Below are positions 28,509 through 38,975 of a stretch of DNA of 64,000 bases, in pieces. Within the stretch, counting starts at the first letter, position 1; each line of letters begins with the position of its first letter. A program made the translations under genes and the position numbers. The notes under the pieces are model-generated. The model worked only from the letters and a program-made list of their open reading frames with translations. It ran no database searches and was not told where the DNA came from. Source of the stretch: Mastigocoleus sp. MO_188.B34 (GTDB taxonomy: Bacteria; Cyanobacteriota; Cyanobacteriia; Cyanobacteriales; Nostocaceae); contig NZ_JASJDK010000018.1 in assembly GCF_030065675.1 (NCBI RefSeq), forward strand, positions 1 to 64,000, in the 5' to 3' direction.

Positions 28509-29870
28509 ATGAGTCTTCCGATTGTTGCAATTATTGGACGCCCAAATGTGGGCAAATCGACCCTAGTTAATCGTTTAGCAGGACAAAAAGCTGCTATTGT
28601 ACACGATCAACCAGGAGTAACTCGCGATCGCACCTATTTACCTTCCTATTGGGGCGATCGTGAATTTGTGGTTGTGGATACAGGTGGTTTGGTATTTAAT
28701 GATGATACAGAATTTCTCCCCCTGATTCGTCAGCAGGCGATGACAGCTTTGACAGAAGCCAGTGCTGCAATTTTTGTTGTAGATGGTCGTACAGGTCCAA
28801 TTGGTGCAGATGAAGAAATAGCTTCATGGTTGCGCCAACAAAAGGTTCCCGTATTATTAGCTGTAAATAAATGCGAATCCCCCGATCAAGGTTTAATTCA
28901 AGCAGCAGAATTTTGGAATTTGGGATTGGGTGAGCCTTATGCTATTTCCGCAATTCATGGTAATGGTACCGGCGATCTGCTAGATGAACTTATTAAGCAT
29001 TTACCCACAGTAGAGGAACTACCGGAAGATAATGAGATAAAAGTTGCCATTGTCGGACGTCCGAATGTAGGTAAATCCAGTTTATTAAATGCTTTTGTCG
29101 GCGAAGAACGGGCAATCGTAAGTCCGATTTCCGGAACTACCCGCGATGCAATTGATACCTGTGTCGTCAGAGGAGAACAAACTTACCGACTGATTGATAC
29201 AGCAGGAATTCGTAAAAAGAAACATATTGAATACGGTACGGAGTTTTTCAGTATCAATCGTGCTTTTAAAGCAATTCGCCGTTGTGATGTCGCGCTGATG
29301 GTAATAGACGCTGTTGATGGTGTTACCGAGCAAGACCAAAAATTAGCCGGAAGAATTATTGATGAAGGTCGGGCTTGTGTAATTGTTATTAACAAATGGG
29401 ATGCAATCGAAAAAGATTCCTACACAATCTACGATTACCAAAAAATTCTTGAAGGAAGACTTCATTTTTCTGAATGGGCACCTACAATTTTTGTTAGTGC
29501 GTTGACTGGACAACGGGTAGGCAAAATATTAAATTTGGTAGACAGTGCAGCCCTGGAGCATAAACGTCGAATCAGTACTTCTGTCGTCAACGATGTTTTA
29601 GAAGAGGCTATTACTTGGCACTCACCACCAGTTAGTCGCGGAGGAAGACAAGGTAAAATTTATTATGGTACCCAGGTTAGTAGTCAACCGCCAACAATTG
29701 CACTATTTGTTAATGAAGCTAAGCGTTTTGGGGATAACTACCGCCGGTATATTGAAAGACAATTCCGCCAACAATTAGGATTTAAGGGTACCCCTATTCG
29801 TTTGCTGTGGAGAAGTAAAAAAGCTCGGGATGTTGAGACTAGTAATGTTAATAGAGCAGCCCGCGTTTAG
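28509..29870 (+). CDS. der: Ribosome-assembly GTPase Der (EngA)
   Basis: This 453-residue protein has two tandem GTPase domains: [12 protein letters not shown] at the start with DTGGL and NKCE, and [12 protein letters not shown] near residue 182 with [10 protein letters not shown] and NKWD. A C-terminal KH-like domain follows. Der assists 50S ribosomal subunit assembly. Length and order are typical. Confidence 0.97.
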   Translation: MSLPIVAIIGRPNVGKSTLVNRLAGQKAAIVHDQPGVTRDRTYLPSYWGDREFVVVDTGGLVFNDDTEFLPLIRQQAMTALTEASAAIFVVDGRTGPIGADEEIASWLRQQKVPVLLAVNKCESPDQGLIQAAEFWNLGLGEPYAISAIHGNGTGDLLDELIKHLPTVEELPEDNEIKVAIVGRPNVGKSSLLNAFVGEERAIVSPISGTTRDAIDTCVVRGEQTYRLIDTAGIRKKKHIEYGTEFFSINRAFKAIRRCDVALMVIDAVDGVTEQDQKLAGRIIDEGRACVIVINKWDAIEKDSYTIYDYQKILEGRLHFSEWAPTIFVSALTGQRVGKILNLVDSAALEHKRRISTSVVNDVLEEAITWHSPPVSRGGRQGKIYYGTQVSSQPPTIALFVNEAKRFGDNYRRYIERQFRQQLGFKGTPIRLLWRSKKARDVETSNVNRAARV

Positions 29871-29893
29871 TTTAAATGATTAATTAATATTAA

Positions 29894-30892
29894 ATGGATT
29901 TACTGCGCTCCCTACCCATAGGTCTTTACTTAGAACAACCACATACTTGGTTACATAAACTCGACCCAAGAGTTAAGTTTGGTTGGTTGATGAGTTTTCT
30001 GACGACTTATATTTTTGCTAATAACCAGTGGCGTATACTACTGGTTGTTTTATTGATTTTGGCAACTCTAACAGCGGGAATTCCCCGCAGAGTATGGCGT
30101 CAGCAAATGGGCTGGTTATTAACAATTTGCTTTCTAGTTTTATTAATTGCTTCCATTACTCCTGACGCCTTGGGGGTAAAATATCAGCCACGTTTACCTA
30201 CTGACCGACAAGAGTTATACCCCGAATCTAAGCCACAAAATCCAAACATTGTTGAAAACAAAGTATCCCCTTCCCCTGGAATAAGTCCAAATCCAACTTC
30301 AATTTCTAGTAATAGTGTGGACTACGAACAAAGTTACCATTATGTACTGTTAGAAATTGGACCTATATTTGGGCTTGGACCGATAAGAGTAACTCGTTAT
30401 TCTTTTGATCTAGCTATACGTTTAAGTACTATTTTCTTTACCATTATATATGGAACTAATTTATACTTATTAACTACTGCAACAGAGGAAATTACAGCAG
30501 CTATTGAAAGTTTGAGCCGACCCCTACGAAAACTGAATATACCAGTTACAGAAATAACTCTAACTTTAACCTTATCTTTACGCTTTATTCCTTTAGTACT
30601 CGAAGAAATTCAAAATTTAGCTCGTTCTGTTGTCACTAGGGCAATTAATTGGCGTAAGTTGGGCTGGAAGGGTGCAGTCAAAGTGTGGCTGATGGTAATA
30701 GAAAAACTTTTAGATAACTTACTCATGCGTGCGGAACAAATGGCTGGAGCAATGGTCGCGAGAGGTTTTACTAGCCCCAACCAGCATCGAGTACAGTGGC
30801 ACGAATTACGTTTAAAACCTTGGGATTGGGTAGCGCTAGTTGCTTTAATAATTTTCTGGGGAATACGTTTTCAAATCGGCGCTCAAGTCTGA
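29894..30892 (+). CDS. EcfT/CbiQ-type energy-coupling transmembrane protein
   Basis: This 332-residue membrane protein has several transmembrane helices and the LDPRVKFGWL start typical of CbiQ/EcfT proteins. A variable polar loop (about residues 95-150) interrupts the helices. The late RAINWRKLGWK and AEQMAGAMVARGF segments match the two EcfT coupling motifs that contact the ATPases. Such proteins couple ATP hydrolysis to vitamin or metal uptake through a separate S component. Neither ATPase nor S component is adjacent, so the substrate is unknown. It follows der by 23 bp. Confidence 0.88.
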   Translation: MDLLRSLPIGLYLEQPHTWLHKLDPRVKFGWLMSFLTTYIFANNQWRILLVVLLILATLTAGIPRRVWRQQMGWLLTICFLVLLIASITPDALGVKYQPRLPTDRQELYPESKPQNPNIVENKVSPSPGISPNPTSISSNSVDYEQSYHYVLLEIGPIFGLGPIRVTRYSFDLAIRLSTIFFTIIYGTNLYLLTTATEEITAAIESLSRPLRKLNIPVTEITLTLTLSLRFIPLVLEEIQNLARSVVTRAINWRKLGWKGAVKVWLMVIEKLLDNLLMRAEQMAGAMVARGFTSPNQHRVQWHELRLKPWDWVALVALIIFWGIRFQIGAQV

Positions 30893-31198
30893 GGAGTAAG
30901 AAGTAATGATTAAGAAGTAATGGGTAATGGGTAATGGGTAATTGGTGTTAGTGCAGCGTAGGATAAGCAATTGGGAATGGGTAAGAAGCAATGAGCAATA
31001 TTTTTTTCTGTTTGCTTTAGAATCACTCAATTATTAATTTAATAAACCTGCATTGTTCTCCATCCCAAATGTCTATAAACCTGCAGAAAAACTCTATATG
31101 AGAGATATTACTGCTTAACCATTACTTCTTACTCATTACTTATTACTTCTTACTTATTACTTCTTACTTATTACTCATTACTTCTTACTTCTTACTTC
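30893..31198. repeat. Intergenic heptamer-type repeats
   Basis: Short runs of GTAATGG and AAGTAATG (30895-30945) and a longer run of TTACTTCTTACTTATTAC-like units (31115-31200) fill most of this 306-bp gap between convergent genes. No gene is present. Confidence 0.75.
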
Positions 31199-32413
31199 TT
31201 ACTCATCACTTTGGTAAGGGCTAATTTGTTCAATAAAATTATCTTCTGGAATATCTATATCTTCTGTTTCCACAATCCTCAAGTTAAAATTATGAGATTT
31301 GATTTCTAGTACTTCTTGCATATTTTGGAATTTTGTGTTTTCTAGATCTCTTTGCCGAAGATCTAGATGTCTAATACGGTTATACCTACTTTGGGAAGGA
31401 ATGGGAGGGATAATGATCCGGCGATTGAGATCTATCTTTTCTCGTTCTCTCAAATTTGATCTGCAGCGAGACATAAAACCATTACTCATACTTGAAATTA
31501 AACTAAGGCTAATTGGTAACATAAATAAACCAATCGGTTTTAAGACATCTCCTCTATCAGCAATCTCAACTTTGCTCAAATCATTCATTTTAGGATTCAG
31601 CAAAGCAACAAAAGCTTCATCTGCATTTGAGTAACGATCTTGAGATACTGGTTCCACCATTTTTTCTAACCAACTGATGAAACGAGGGTTAAGATTTGGA
31701 AGTAGATATTTAACATTAACCCGATGATTATCGTCAATTAATTCACCAATAAAAGAAGATGGAGTTCTTGTCAGCAAGCAAATTAAGGTCATTCCCAAAC
31801 TATAAAGATCAGAAGCTGTACTTAGAGGGCGACAAAACATTTGCTCTGGTGGCATAAATCCTAATGTACCCTTAACAATGCTATGTGAAGTCGAGCTTTG
31901 ACCATCAATTTTTGCCAAACCAAAATCAACTAAATAAACATTGAGTTTATCGTCTACTAAAATGTTTTCTGGCTTTATATCTCGGTGAATAATTGGTGGA
32001 ACGTGATGTTGTAAATAAATTAATATTTCTAATATTGAAATCGCAATTTGCCGGATTTCCTCAAGTTTGAAATATCGTGGCTGTGCTAGCGAAAGAGCAT
32101 TTTTATATTCTTGTACTATACAAAAACCAGATTCAGTTTCAAAAGAGTCTATATATTTGGGAATACTAGGGTGATTTAACTGTTGAAGAAACTTAATTTC
32201 GCTCTCTAGGGCTTCATAATCTGACCAACTATTTCCGTCAACAGCAAACTGAAATTGCTTGATTGCAACAAACTGCTTTGTATTAATGTCAGTCGCTTGA
32301 TAGGTAGCTCGTCCTCCATTCAGGTTATTTCCTAACTTGCGTTCAACAATATAACCCTGTTGGGAAAAGTCTGGAAAAAATCTACTATTACCCTCGAGAT
32401 TGAAATATTCCAT
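31199..32413 (-). CDS. Serine/threonine protein kinase (Hanks type)
   Basis: This 404-residue protein has a complete kinase domain (about 18-275): VAIKQF with the ATP-binding Lys, IIHRDIKPENILVD catalytic loop, VDFGLAK metal-binding motif and GFMPPEQM in the activation segment. The C-terminal 130 residues are not a known sensor; a weakly hydrophobic stretch (LKPIGLFMLPISLSLIS) near residue 290 may be a membrane anchor. Target and signal unknown. It stands alone beside a 1-kb intergenic region. Confidence 0.93.
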   Translation of the reverse strand: MEYFNLEGNSRFFPDFSQQGYIVERKLGNNLNGGRATYQATDINTKQFVAIKQFQFAVDGNSWSDYEALESEIKFLQQLNHPSIPKYIDSFETESGFCIVQEYKNALSLAQPRYFKLEEIRQIAISILEILIYLQHHVPPIIHRDIKPENILVDDKLNVYLVDFGLAKIDGQSSTSHSIVKGTLGFMPPEQMFCRPLSTASDLYSLGMTLICLLTRTPSSFIGELIDDNHRVNVKYLLPNLNPRFISWLEKMVEPVSQDRYSNADEAFVALLNPKMNDLSKVEIADRGDVLKPIGLFMLPISLSLISSMSNGFMSRCRSNLREREKIDLNRRIIIPPIPSQSRYNRIRHLDLRQRDLENTKFQNMQEVLEIKSHNFNLRIVETEDIDIPEDNFIEQISPYQSDE

Positions 32414-33419
32414 AGCTAGTTATCTAACTTGTTGTGTGTAGGATTGCGATTCAGGTATTTGTTGCTAAAGTCTTACTTTTTTCCGCGGATTGATAAACTC
32501 TGTCGGCTCGTGCTTCAAATCTTTTCCTTTGAATTGAGCCACTAACAGTAAAACTTCATCAAAATTAGTCTTAGTCTGGTTTTAATAATCTCTGATTCTC
32601 GTGTCATAAATTACCATATCAAAGGCAAATTGAAATTATTTAAAGCATTTACTAGTTTAGATCCCTTTTCAATTACTGTATATATTCTTAACTCCTAATT
32701 GATAGCTGTTAATGAATTTTCATGTTGCTTAACTTGCATAAAGTTATTGATTTTATAGTTGTAATTTCAAGTTTTCTTCATTTATTGTTTAGTATAAAAA
32801 ATATTGTATCCTTCCAACTGATGAAGCAAACCATTTTCTGTTGTTTTAACTAATTTTAGGGGTAAATTTAATCTTGGTTTAGTAAATCATTTCTACTAAT
32901 ACCAGAAAATATGTGTTAGCAATTTATACTCTTGCTTAAGCTTCCTTAAGGTCGTAAATATTGCGAGAAAATGCTAATAAAAAAATAGAGTATATTTTAT
33001 TATATAAAATTTAAATTATGTTTTATTATGTTAAGTATTGGCAATAAATATAAATAAACAAAGCCCATAATATGATTTTCTTTAGTTGTACTATTGGCAG
33101 TTATGAAAATTTATTACTGTTACTAAAACTGAAACATATTTAATCAAAACAATAAAAGCTTCACATTGTACCAAAACTTACTAATTTTATAAGTAAATTT
33201 TTATTCTTAAGTCTTAATAAAAATTACTGTGTTCTAAGTTATATGAATTGGAACATGTTCTATATCGGGCGATTGAACGCCAACTATACACAAGCCAAAT
33301 TAAACCTTTCCCACTTTGTTAGCGCAAAAAAGATTTTTACTTTTTGCTAACGAAAAACTGAGAAAAGTAATATTTGTTTATATACCCAATCTGGGATAAT
33401 TAGTTGTACGAAAAATAAA
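32414..33419. other. Long AT-rich intergenic region
   Basis: This 1,006-bp gap lies between the divergent kinase and chorismate-enzyme genes. It contains a 10-bp palindrome GAACATGTTC (33251-33260) and an imperfect inverted repeat with arms GTTAGCGCAAAAA and TTTTTGCTAAC (33318-33351) shortly before the next gene. No coding sequence or tRNA was recognised. It is unusually long for this window. Confidence 0.5.
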
Positions 33420-35228
33420 ATGACAAAGCTTTGGTATTGGCGATCGCTTCCGCTTGAAAATCGCACTGGTAGTTATATTTTTGCGAGTTTGTTTTTTCCC
33501 GCCTCAAATTCACATTCAGATTTAAAGTCAGACTCAAATTTAAACTTAGCTCCAAATTCAAACCCACACTCTAATCTAAACTCCTGTATCGCAACTCTTT
33601 TGGAGAGTCCTTATCCTACCCCAAGCGAAAATCCTCAACTTGCACGGTATTCGATATGTGCGGGTATTCCGCGGATAATTGATGGGCATATGCAAGTTTG
33701 GACTCCAGAATTAGGGGAGATTTTGCCCTTCTTAGAAAATCTATTACGACAGACAGAAACCGAACCTCATAATTCTGCTAATTCTTCTTGTTTGTCTCCC
33801 CCCTCCCACTTACCATTCACTGGTGGTTGGCTTGGTTGGCTCGGGTATGACTTAGCCTGGGAAATTGAGAAACTACCAATGTCCAAAACAGATTCTTTAC
33901 CTTTTCCTGTTGCATTTTGGTACGAACCTGAATGTTTTGCTGTTTTAGATCATCAAGAACAAGAACTGTGGCTAGCAGCTAGCAGCATAGATAAGCTTGA
34001 TAAATTGGAAAAAAAGCTTAAGAATTACACGGGGGACGGAAGAGATGAAGGGAAGACAGAAGAAAAGAAAAAGGAAAAGAATAGCTCTTTTTCTTCACCA
34101 TTCCCATATGAAGAAGTAGATACTTACCTGTCTACCTTTGCTAAGAGGTCACCATACCCCAATTCACCATACCCCAATCCCAAATCCCCCTTACCACATT
34201 TCTTCTGCTCCCAATCCGAATATGAAGCTGCTGTCAAGCAAGCTCAACAATATATTCGGGCTGGTGATATCTTTCAAGCTAATCTTTCACTGCGATTTGC
34301 AACATTAACTGCTGCATCTGGCTGGGAAATTTATCTTGCGTTGCAGAAAATTAATCCTTCTCCTTTTGCTAGCTATTGGCGAACACCTTGGGGGGAAATT
34401 GCTAGCTGTTCCCCGGAAAGGTTAGTCAAGCTATTTCCTAGAGGAGAAGCGGAAACTAGACCAATTGCTGGGACGCGATCGCGCGGGGAAACCCCCGAAA
34501 AAGATCGAATCCAAGCACGGGATCTAGTTAGTAACACAAAAGAGATAGCAGAACACATCATGCTTGTAGATCTGGAACGTAACGACCTTGGACGAGTTTG
34601 TAAATGGGGGAGTGTAGTAGTCGATGAATTTTTAAAAATAGAACGCTATAGTCACGTAATGCATCTTGTCAGCAACATCAAAGGTAGCTTAAAATCTGAA
34701 AGCAACGCGGTTGATTTGATTCGTGCCATGTTTCCTGGTGGTACAATTACCGGTTGCCCAAAGGTTCGCTGCATGTCCATCATTGAAGAATTAGAAACGG
34801 TTCGACGCAGTTTATTCTATGGTTCCTGCGGTTATCTGGATCGACGAGGTTATTTAGATTTAAATATTTTGATCCGCACTCTGCTCTTAGCCCCTTACGA
34901 TAAAGTAAGAGATTTACAGCAGAAGGAAACAAAAAAAAAGCATAAATCAGACAAGTTGCTCAACTCTCCCCCAGTGTCTAGTTCCCAGTTAAAGACTTCA
35001 GATCCCCTTGATGCATCAGTCAATACATTCTACTATTGTGAAAGTTCTCCATGGGGAGTCTACGAGCATCAACCCTCTGAGCACCTACATTCAAAAATAA
35101 ACGTTGTTTGGGGACAGGTTGGAGCAGGAATTGTGGCAGACAGTGATCCTCGTAGGGAATGGGATGAATCTCTGCATAAAGCACAAGCGCAGCTAGCAGC
35201 ACTTAAGTTGCTCAACGATGGATCGTGA
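33420..35228 (+). CDS. Chorismate-utilising synthase component I (TrpE/PabB family)
   Basis: This 602-residue protein has the chorismate-binding core in its C-terminal half: PFASYWRTPWGEIASCSPERL, PIAGTRSRGETPEKD, ERNDLGRVCKWGSV and PGGTITGCPKVRCM. Two low-complexity inserts (about 195-260 and 500-530) lengthen it. It makes either aminodeoxychorismate (folate) or anthranilate (tryptophan) with an amidotransferase partner that is not adjacent. The PIAGT motif has Ala where Lys-dependent PabB enzymes have PIKGT, so assignment as PabB is not secure. Upstream is a long non-coding region; acpS follows by 46 bp. Confidence 0.88.
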   Translation: MTKLWYWRSLPLENRTGSYIFASLFFPASNSHSDLKSDSNLNLAPNSNPHSNLNSCIATLLESPYPTPSENPQLARYSICAGIPRIIDGHMQVWTPELGEILPFLENLLRQTETEPHNSANSSCLSPPSHLPFTGGWLGWLGYDLAWEIEKLPMSKTDSLPFPVAFWYEPECFAVLDHQEQELWLAASSIDKLDKLEKKLKNYTGDGRDEGKTEEKKKEKNSSFSSPFPYEEVDTYLSTFAKRSPYPNSPYPNPKSPLPHFFCSQSEYEAAVKQAQQYIRAGDIFQANLSLRFATLTAASGWEIYLALQKINPSPFASYWRTPWGEIASCSPERLVKLFPRGEAETRPIAGTRSRGETPEKDRIQARDLVSNTKEIAEHIMLVDLERNDLGRVCKWGSVVVDEFLKIERYSHVMHLVSNIKGSLKSESNAVDLIRAMFPGGTITGCPKVRCMSIIEELETVRRSLFYGSCGYLDRRGYLDLNILIRTLLLAPYDKVRDLQQKETKKKHKSDKLLNSPPVSSSQLKTSDPLDASVNTFYYCESSPWGVYEHQPSEHLHSKINVVWGQVGAGIVADSDPRREWDESLHKAQAQLAALKLLNDGS

Positions 35229-35274
35229 ACTATTTTGAATTGCGCATCCATCATTAGGTTATTTATTGAAAAAA

Positions 35275-35754
35275 ATGATTCGATTGGGAACTGATATTGT
35301 TTATATTCCACGTATTCAGGCGGCTGTTGAGCGCTTCGGCGATCGCTTTTTACAGCGTGTGTATACTCCCATTGAGCAGCAACATTGCGGTTACTATTCC
35401 CAAAATCTTGCAAATCCCTCTTTTGAAAGGCTAGCAGGACGTTGGGCTGCTAAAGAAGCTGTAGTTAAAGCCCTGGGAACCGGATGGCGTGGTGTCAGCT
35501 ACACCGATGTGGAAATTGGCTGGGCTAAAAGTGGTAAGCCATCAGTTACTTTACACGATCGAGCAGCAGCAGTTGCTGCAACACTGAGAGAACAAAAATC
35601 AGCAAAGAATGATCTTTCTGTGCTGGATTTTCTCGATTTGGAAAAGCCGCCAACGAGTTCTTTGAGAACCATGGATTCCTCCAATTTCTGGCAACTAAGT
35701 TTAAGCCACGATCGCAATTATGCTATTGCAACTGCTATATTTGTCTACTTTTGA
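35275..35754 (+). CDS. acpS: Holo-[acyl-carrier-protein] synthase
   Basis: From the ATG at 35275 the product is 159 residues. It has the magnesium-binding Asp in MIRLGTDIVYI and the RLAGRWAAKEAVVKALGTG helix with the conserved Glu. The C-terminus has SLSHDRNYAIATAI. It transfers phosphopantetheine from CoA to ACP. It is about 25 residues longer than usual because of an insert near residues 105-130. The reading start three codons upstream (35266, TTG) is less likely. Confidence 0.94.
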   Translation: MIRLGTDIVYIPRIQAAVERFGDRFLQRVYTPIEQQHCGYYSQNLANPSFERLAGRWAAKEAVVKALGTGWRGVSYTDVEIGWAKSGKPSVTLHDRAAAVAATLREQKSAKNDLSVLDFLDLEKPPTSSLRTMDSSNFWQLSLSHDRNYAIATAIFVYF

Positions 35755-35902
35755 GGTTTTTCAACCTCCCAAATTTAGTGGTCTTCGAACACTGGACTAT
35801 CAAAGCTTGGAAAGATATTCTAGCAAATTGAAGCCGCTATTGTCTGCATCGAAAGCATTTAACTGTTTGCATCTTAATATCTACTCATACCTTCTGTATT
35901 AA

Positions 35903-36181
35903 ATGAACCCAGAAAACTCAGAAACATACATAAATCATCCAACTTGGGGTTTGCTCTATAGGATCTGTATGGTAGATGATAACCAAGAGCTATTTACTAC
36001 ACTGTACGCTCAAAGACTCTTTTTTCTAGTAACAAACGACACTAAAGGCTTGAAATTTAAGCCCATAGGTCGTACAGAAGCAAGAATGTTATTGGAAAAT
36101 AGATTACGAAGTCTGCGACGTGCAGGACACCCCCGAGAGTACGATAGCTTGCACAGTATTTTCCAACGTACGTTCCAATGA
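35903..36181 (+). CDS. pipX: PipX, NtcA coactivator and PII partner
   Basis: This 92-residue protein has an N-terminal Tudor-like/KOW-like domain (about 8-60) with INHPTWGLLYRICMVDDNQELFTTLYAQRLFFLV, then two helices with RTEARMLLENRLRSLRRAG. This is the signature of PipX, which binds PII when nitrogen is ample and NtcA when 2-oxoglutarate is high. Its stop overlaps the start of pipY by four bases (36178-36181), the classic cyanobacterial arrangement. Confidence 0.96.
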   Translation: MNPENSETYINHPTWGLLYRICMVDDNQELFTTLYAQRLFFLVTNDTKGLKFKPIGRTEARMLLENRLRSLRRAGHPREYDSLHSIFQRTFQ

Positions 36182-36849
36182 GCAGTTCGATTAGCGAACG
36201 AGTAGCTATAATTCGCTCTACACTTCCTCAAGGTGTGAAGTTAATTGCTGTAACCAAAAAAGTTCCTAGCGACAAAATCCGTCTCGCTTACGAGGCGGGT
36301 ATTAGGGATTTTGCAGAAAGTCGCATTCAAGAAGCTATGGGGAAAAGAGCTGACTTGGAAGATTTATCCGATATTACTTGGCATTTTATCGGACATGTCC
36401 AAAGCAATAAGGCGAAAAAAATTATCTCTAATTTTCAGTGGATTCACTCTCTCGATAGTTTAAAGCTTGCTCAACGACTAGATAGACTAGCATCAGAACT
36501 AGAAATAAATCCTTTAGTTTGTTTACAAGTTAAAATTCTTCCCGATCCGAATAAATCCGGCTGGAATATAGATGAACTAAGAGGTGATTTACCCGCCCTT
36601 GCTCTTTGCAAAAGATTACAATTTCAAGGTTTAATGACAATTCCGCCTCTGGGATTAAACGATCTTGAGATTTTAGATGTATTCAAAAGAACCAAGGAGT
36701 TAGCGACAGAAATTCGAGATCGGAACTGGCAAAATTTCAAGATGTCAGATTTATCGATGGGAATGTCTGGCGACTATAAGATAGCATTACAAGCTGATAC
36801 AACAATGGTTCGACTTGGAACGATTTTGTTTGGAGAACGCCCTCTGTAA
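36178..36849 (+). CDS. pipY: PipY, YggS/PROSC-family PLP-binding protein
   Basis: This 223-residue fold-type III PLP protein has AVTKKVPSDKI with the PLP Lys near residue 26, FAESRIQEAMGK, WHFIGHVQSNKAKKI and LSMGMSGDYKIALQ. It helps regulate PLP supply and amino-acid balance, and in cyanobacteria acts in the PII-PipX network. Translationally coupled to pipX. A GC-rich hairpin follows its stop. Confidence 0.96.
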   Translation: MSSSISERVAIIRSTLPQGVKLIAVTKKVPSDKIRLAYEAGIRDFAESRIQEAMGKRADLEDLSDITWHFIGHVQSNKAKKIISNFQWIHSLDSLKLAQRLDRLASELEINPLVCLQVKILPDPNKSGWNIDELRGDLPALALCKRLQFQGLMTIPPLGLNDLEILDVFKRTKELATEIRDRNWQNFKMSDLSMGMSGDYKIALQADTTMVRLGTILFGERPL

Positions 36850-37318
36850 GCATTTAAGAGAGGACATTTTGGAAGAATATTTGCGGGGATCGCTGATTCA
36901 TAGGGAAAGGCGAGCCCCGCATTTAGTCGTAAATATCAACAGATATTTTCGGTAAAAACCACATGTAAGCTGACAAAAGGATAATATTTTACTCGTAAAA
37001 AGCTGTAATCTCGTGGTTTAATAGATGACAAAAGTTTTGAAAATAACAAAAACTAATCCTTTTGAAATAAGGGGAACAAGCAACTTTTCTTACAGCACTA
37101 ATTAGTATATAATCTTGTCTCAATTATTGCGTCTGCCTATAAGGTTAAAACGTTAACAAACGTCAAGAACCTCAATAAAAAGTAATTTATGTTACAAAAG
37201 GCGCTAAAATGCCATAGTTGTCTACTATATAGATTAAGTAAAATTTGAAACTATCATCTTTGCTTAGTAATCAGTAGATAGAACGTAGATAAAGATTTCG
37301 CACCCTGGAGTTGGAACT
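36850..37318. other. Intergenic region upstream of sepF
   Basis: This 469-bp gap carries a GC-rich hairpin just after pipY and otherwise AT-rich DNA. It is long enough for a separate sepF promoter. No gene supported. Confidence 0.5.
36883..36920 (+). terminator. GC-rich hairpin after pipY
   Basis: GCGGGG (36883-36888) pairs with CCCCGC (36915-36920) around a 26-nt loop, 34 bp after the pipY stop. There is no T-run directly after it, so it may be a processing or Rho-independent-like structure rather than a classic terminator. Confidence 0.4.
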
Positions 37319-37930
37319 ATGAATAATATATTTACCAGACTGAGAGATTTTGTAGGTCTAAATGAGCCTGTAGATTATTACTACGAAGAAGAAGAAATAG
37401 ATCCAAGTGCTTACGAGAATATATACCGAGAGCAAAATCCTCCAAACCCCCAGCCTGCAACAGTAGAGGAAGCTCCAGCACAAAATCGACGTTGGCGTGA
37501 ATCAGTGCCTACAATGAATAGTGATGTAGCAACAGCAACAGCTTCTAAAACTATGAGTAATGTTATTGGTATGCCAGGAGCACTAAACGGAATTTCTGAA
37601 GTATTAGTTATTGAACCACGGACTTTTGAAGAGATGCCCCAAGCAATTCAAGCTTTGCGGGAGCGGAAGTCAGTTGTATTAAATTTAACTATAATGGATC
37701 CAGACCAAGCGCAGCGAGCAGTAGATTTTGTTGCCGGTGGTACCTACGCATTAGATGGCCACCAAGAACGGATCGGAGAAAGTATATTTTTATTTACACC
37801 TAGTTGCGTACAAGTAAGTACCCAAGCAGGAGTACTTCATGAAGTACCTCAGCACCCACCTCGTCCTTCACGTCCAGCACCTTCAACAAATCAAGCTTGG
37901 GGTAATGATGCTGCTCGAATGGCACAATAG
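37319..37930 (+). CDS. sepF: Cell division protein SepF
   Basis: This 203-residue protein starts with a membrane-targeting-type helix ([14 protein letters not shown]), followed by an acidic Pro-rich linker (about 20-90) and the compact SepF domain (about 97-180) with [30 protein letters not shown] and [11 protein letters not shown]. SepF (Cdv2 in Synechococcus) anchors FtsZ filaments at the membrane. It lies between pipY and proC as is common in cyanobacteria. Confidence 0.95.
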   Translation: MNNIFTRLRDFVGLNEPVDYYYEEEEIDPSAYENIYREQNPPNPQPATVEEAPAQNRRWRESVPTMNSDVATATASKTMSNVIGMPGALNGISEVLVIEPRTFEEMPQAIQALRERKSVVLNLTIMDPDQAQRAVDFVAGGTYALDGHQERIGESIFLFTPSCVQVSTQAGVLHEVPQHPPRPSRPAPSTNQAWGNDAARMAQ

Positions 37931-37955
37931 AAGTTCAAATTTTTAAGGTATCAGA

Positions 37956-38023
37956 TTTGGATTTGTCAAAATTTGGATTTGTCAAAACTTTGGATTTGTC
38001 AAAACTTGAATTTGTCAAAATTT
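37956..38023. repeat. Four-copy tandem repeat of about 17 bp
   Basis: About four copies of TTTGGATTTGTCAAAA-like units lie head to tail. An inverted repeat AGATTTTAGATT / AATCTAAAATCT (38078-38089 and 38117-38128) follows. Both lie in the sepF-proC gap. Confidence 0.75.
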
Positions 38024-38159
38024 ACCAGTGAAAATTGCTGTTAATGAAAATTTTTGAGACTAAAAATTGAAGATTTAAGATTTTAGATTTTGGATTAGAT
38101 ATCATAATTAGTCTAGAATCTAAAATCTGAAATCCAAGATTAACTTGAGGAAAATTGAC

Positions 38160-38975
38160 TTGTCTGTCAAATTTGGCTTAATCGGTTGCGGGATAATGGG
38201 AGAAGCGCTATTATCCCGCCTTATTGTAAGCAATATCTATCAAGCTGAGGAAATTATTGTCAGCGAACCAGTGCTTAAGCGTTGCCAAGATTTGGAAAAG
38301 CAATATGGTGTCATAACTTGTAATAATAATCAGGAATTATTAAAAAAAGCCAAAGAAGTTGTTTTGTTGGCTGTTAAGCCCCAAGTATTCAGCGCCATAT
38401 CTCAGGAGTTGTGGGAATTAGCAAGTCCCAACTGCTCTCCAACTATTATTTCTGTGATGGCGGGTATAAGATTGTCTCAGTTGGAACAAGCATTCCCTGG
38501 TTGCCCCGTGATAAGAGCAATGCCAAACACCCCAGCTACAGTGGGAGCAGGAATTACAGCGATCTGTCCCGGTTCTTATGCCGATACAAACTCTCTTAAA
38601 GTTGCACAGACACTTTTAAACGCCGTGGGCGAAGTTGTAGAAGTTCCTGAAAATTTGATGGATGCTGTTACTGGACTTTCTGGTAGTGGTCCAGCTTATG
38701 TTGCTCTGTTTGTAGAAGCTCTGACTGATGGAGGAGTTGCGGTTGGTTTACCAAGAGCAATCGCTTACAAACTTGCTTTGCAAACAGTTCTGGGTAGCGC
38801 TACATTATTAGCAGAAACTAAAATTCATCCAGCACAGCTAAAAGATAGGGTTACCAGTCCCGGTGGGACGACTATTGCTGGTGTAACTCATTTAGAGAAT
38901 GCTGCTTTTCGTTCTGCTGCGATCGGAGCTGTTAAATCAGCGACGGAACGATCTAGAGAACTGGGAAATGGATAA
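38160..38975 (+). CDS. proC: Pyrroline-5-carboxylate reductase
   Basis: The TTG at 38160 is chosen because GAGGA (38147-38151) sits eight bases upstream; a TTG at 38145 could add five residues. The 271-residue product has the NAD(P)-binding KFGLIGCGIMGEALL start, LLAVKPQVF, VIRAMPNTPA and the signature GLSGSGPAYVALFVEALTDGGV. It reduces pyrroline-5-carboxylate to proline in the cytoplasm. It closes the pipX-pipY-sepF-proC series. Confidence 0.95.
   Translation: MSVKFGLIGCGIMGEALLSRLIVSNIYQAEEIIVSEPVLKRCQDLEKQYGVITCNNNQELLKKAKEVVLLAVKPQVFSAISQELWELASPNCSPTIISVMAGIRLSQLEQAFPGCPVIRAMPNTPATVGAGITAICPGSYADTNSLKVAQTLLNAVGEVVEVPENLMDAVTGLSGSGPAYVALFVEALTDGGVAVGLPRAIAYKLALQTVLGSATLLAETKIHPAQLKDRVTSPGGTTIAGVTHLENAAFRSAAIGAVKSATERSRELGNG

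Noticed and set aside
33251-33260. GAACATGTTC palindrome as a LexA box
   Set aside because: Spacing is shorter than the cyanobacterial LexA consensus, so I keep it only as a palindrome.
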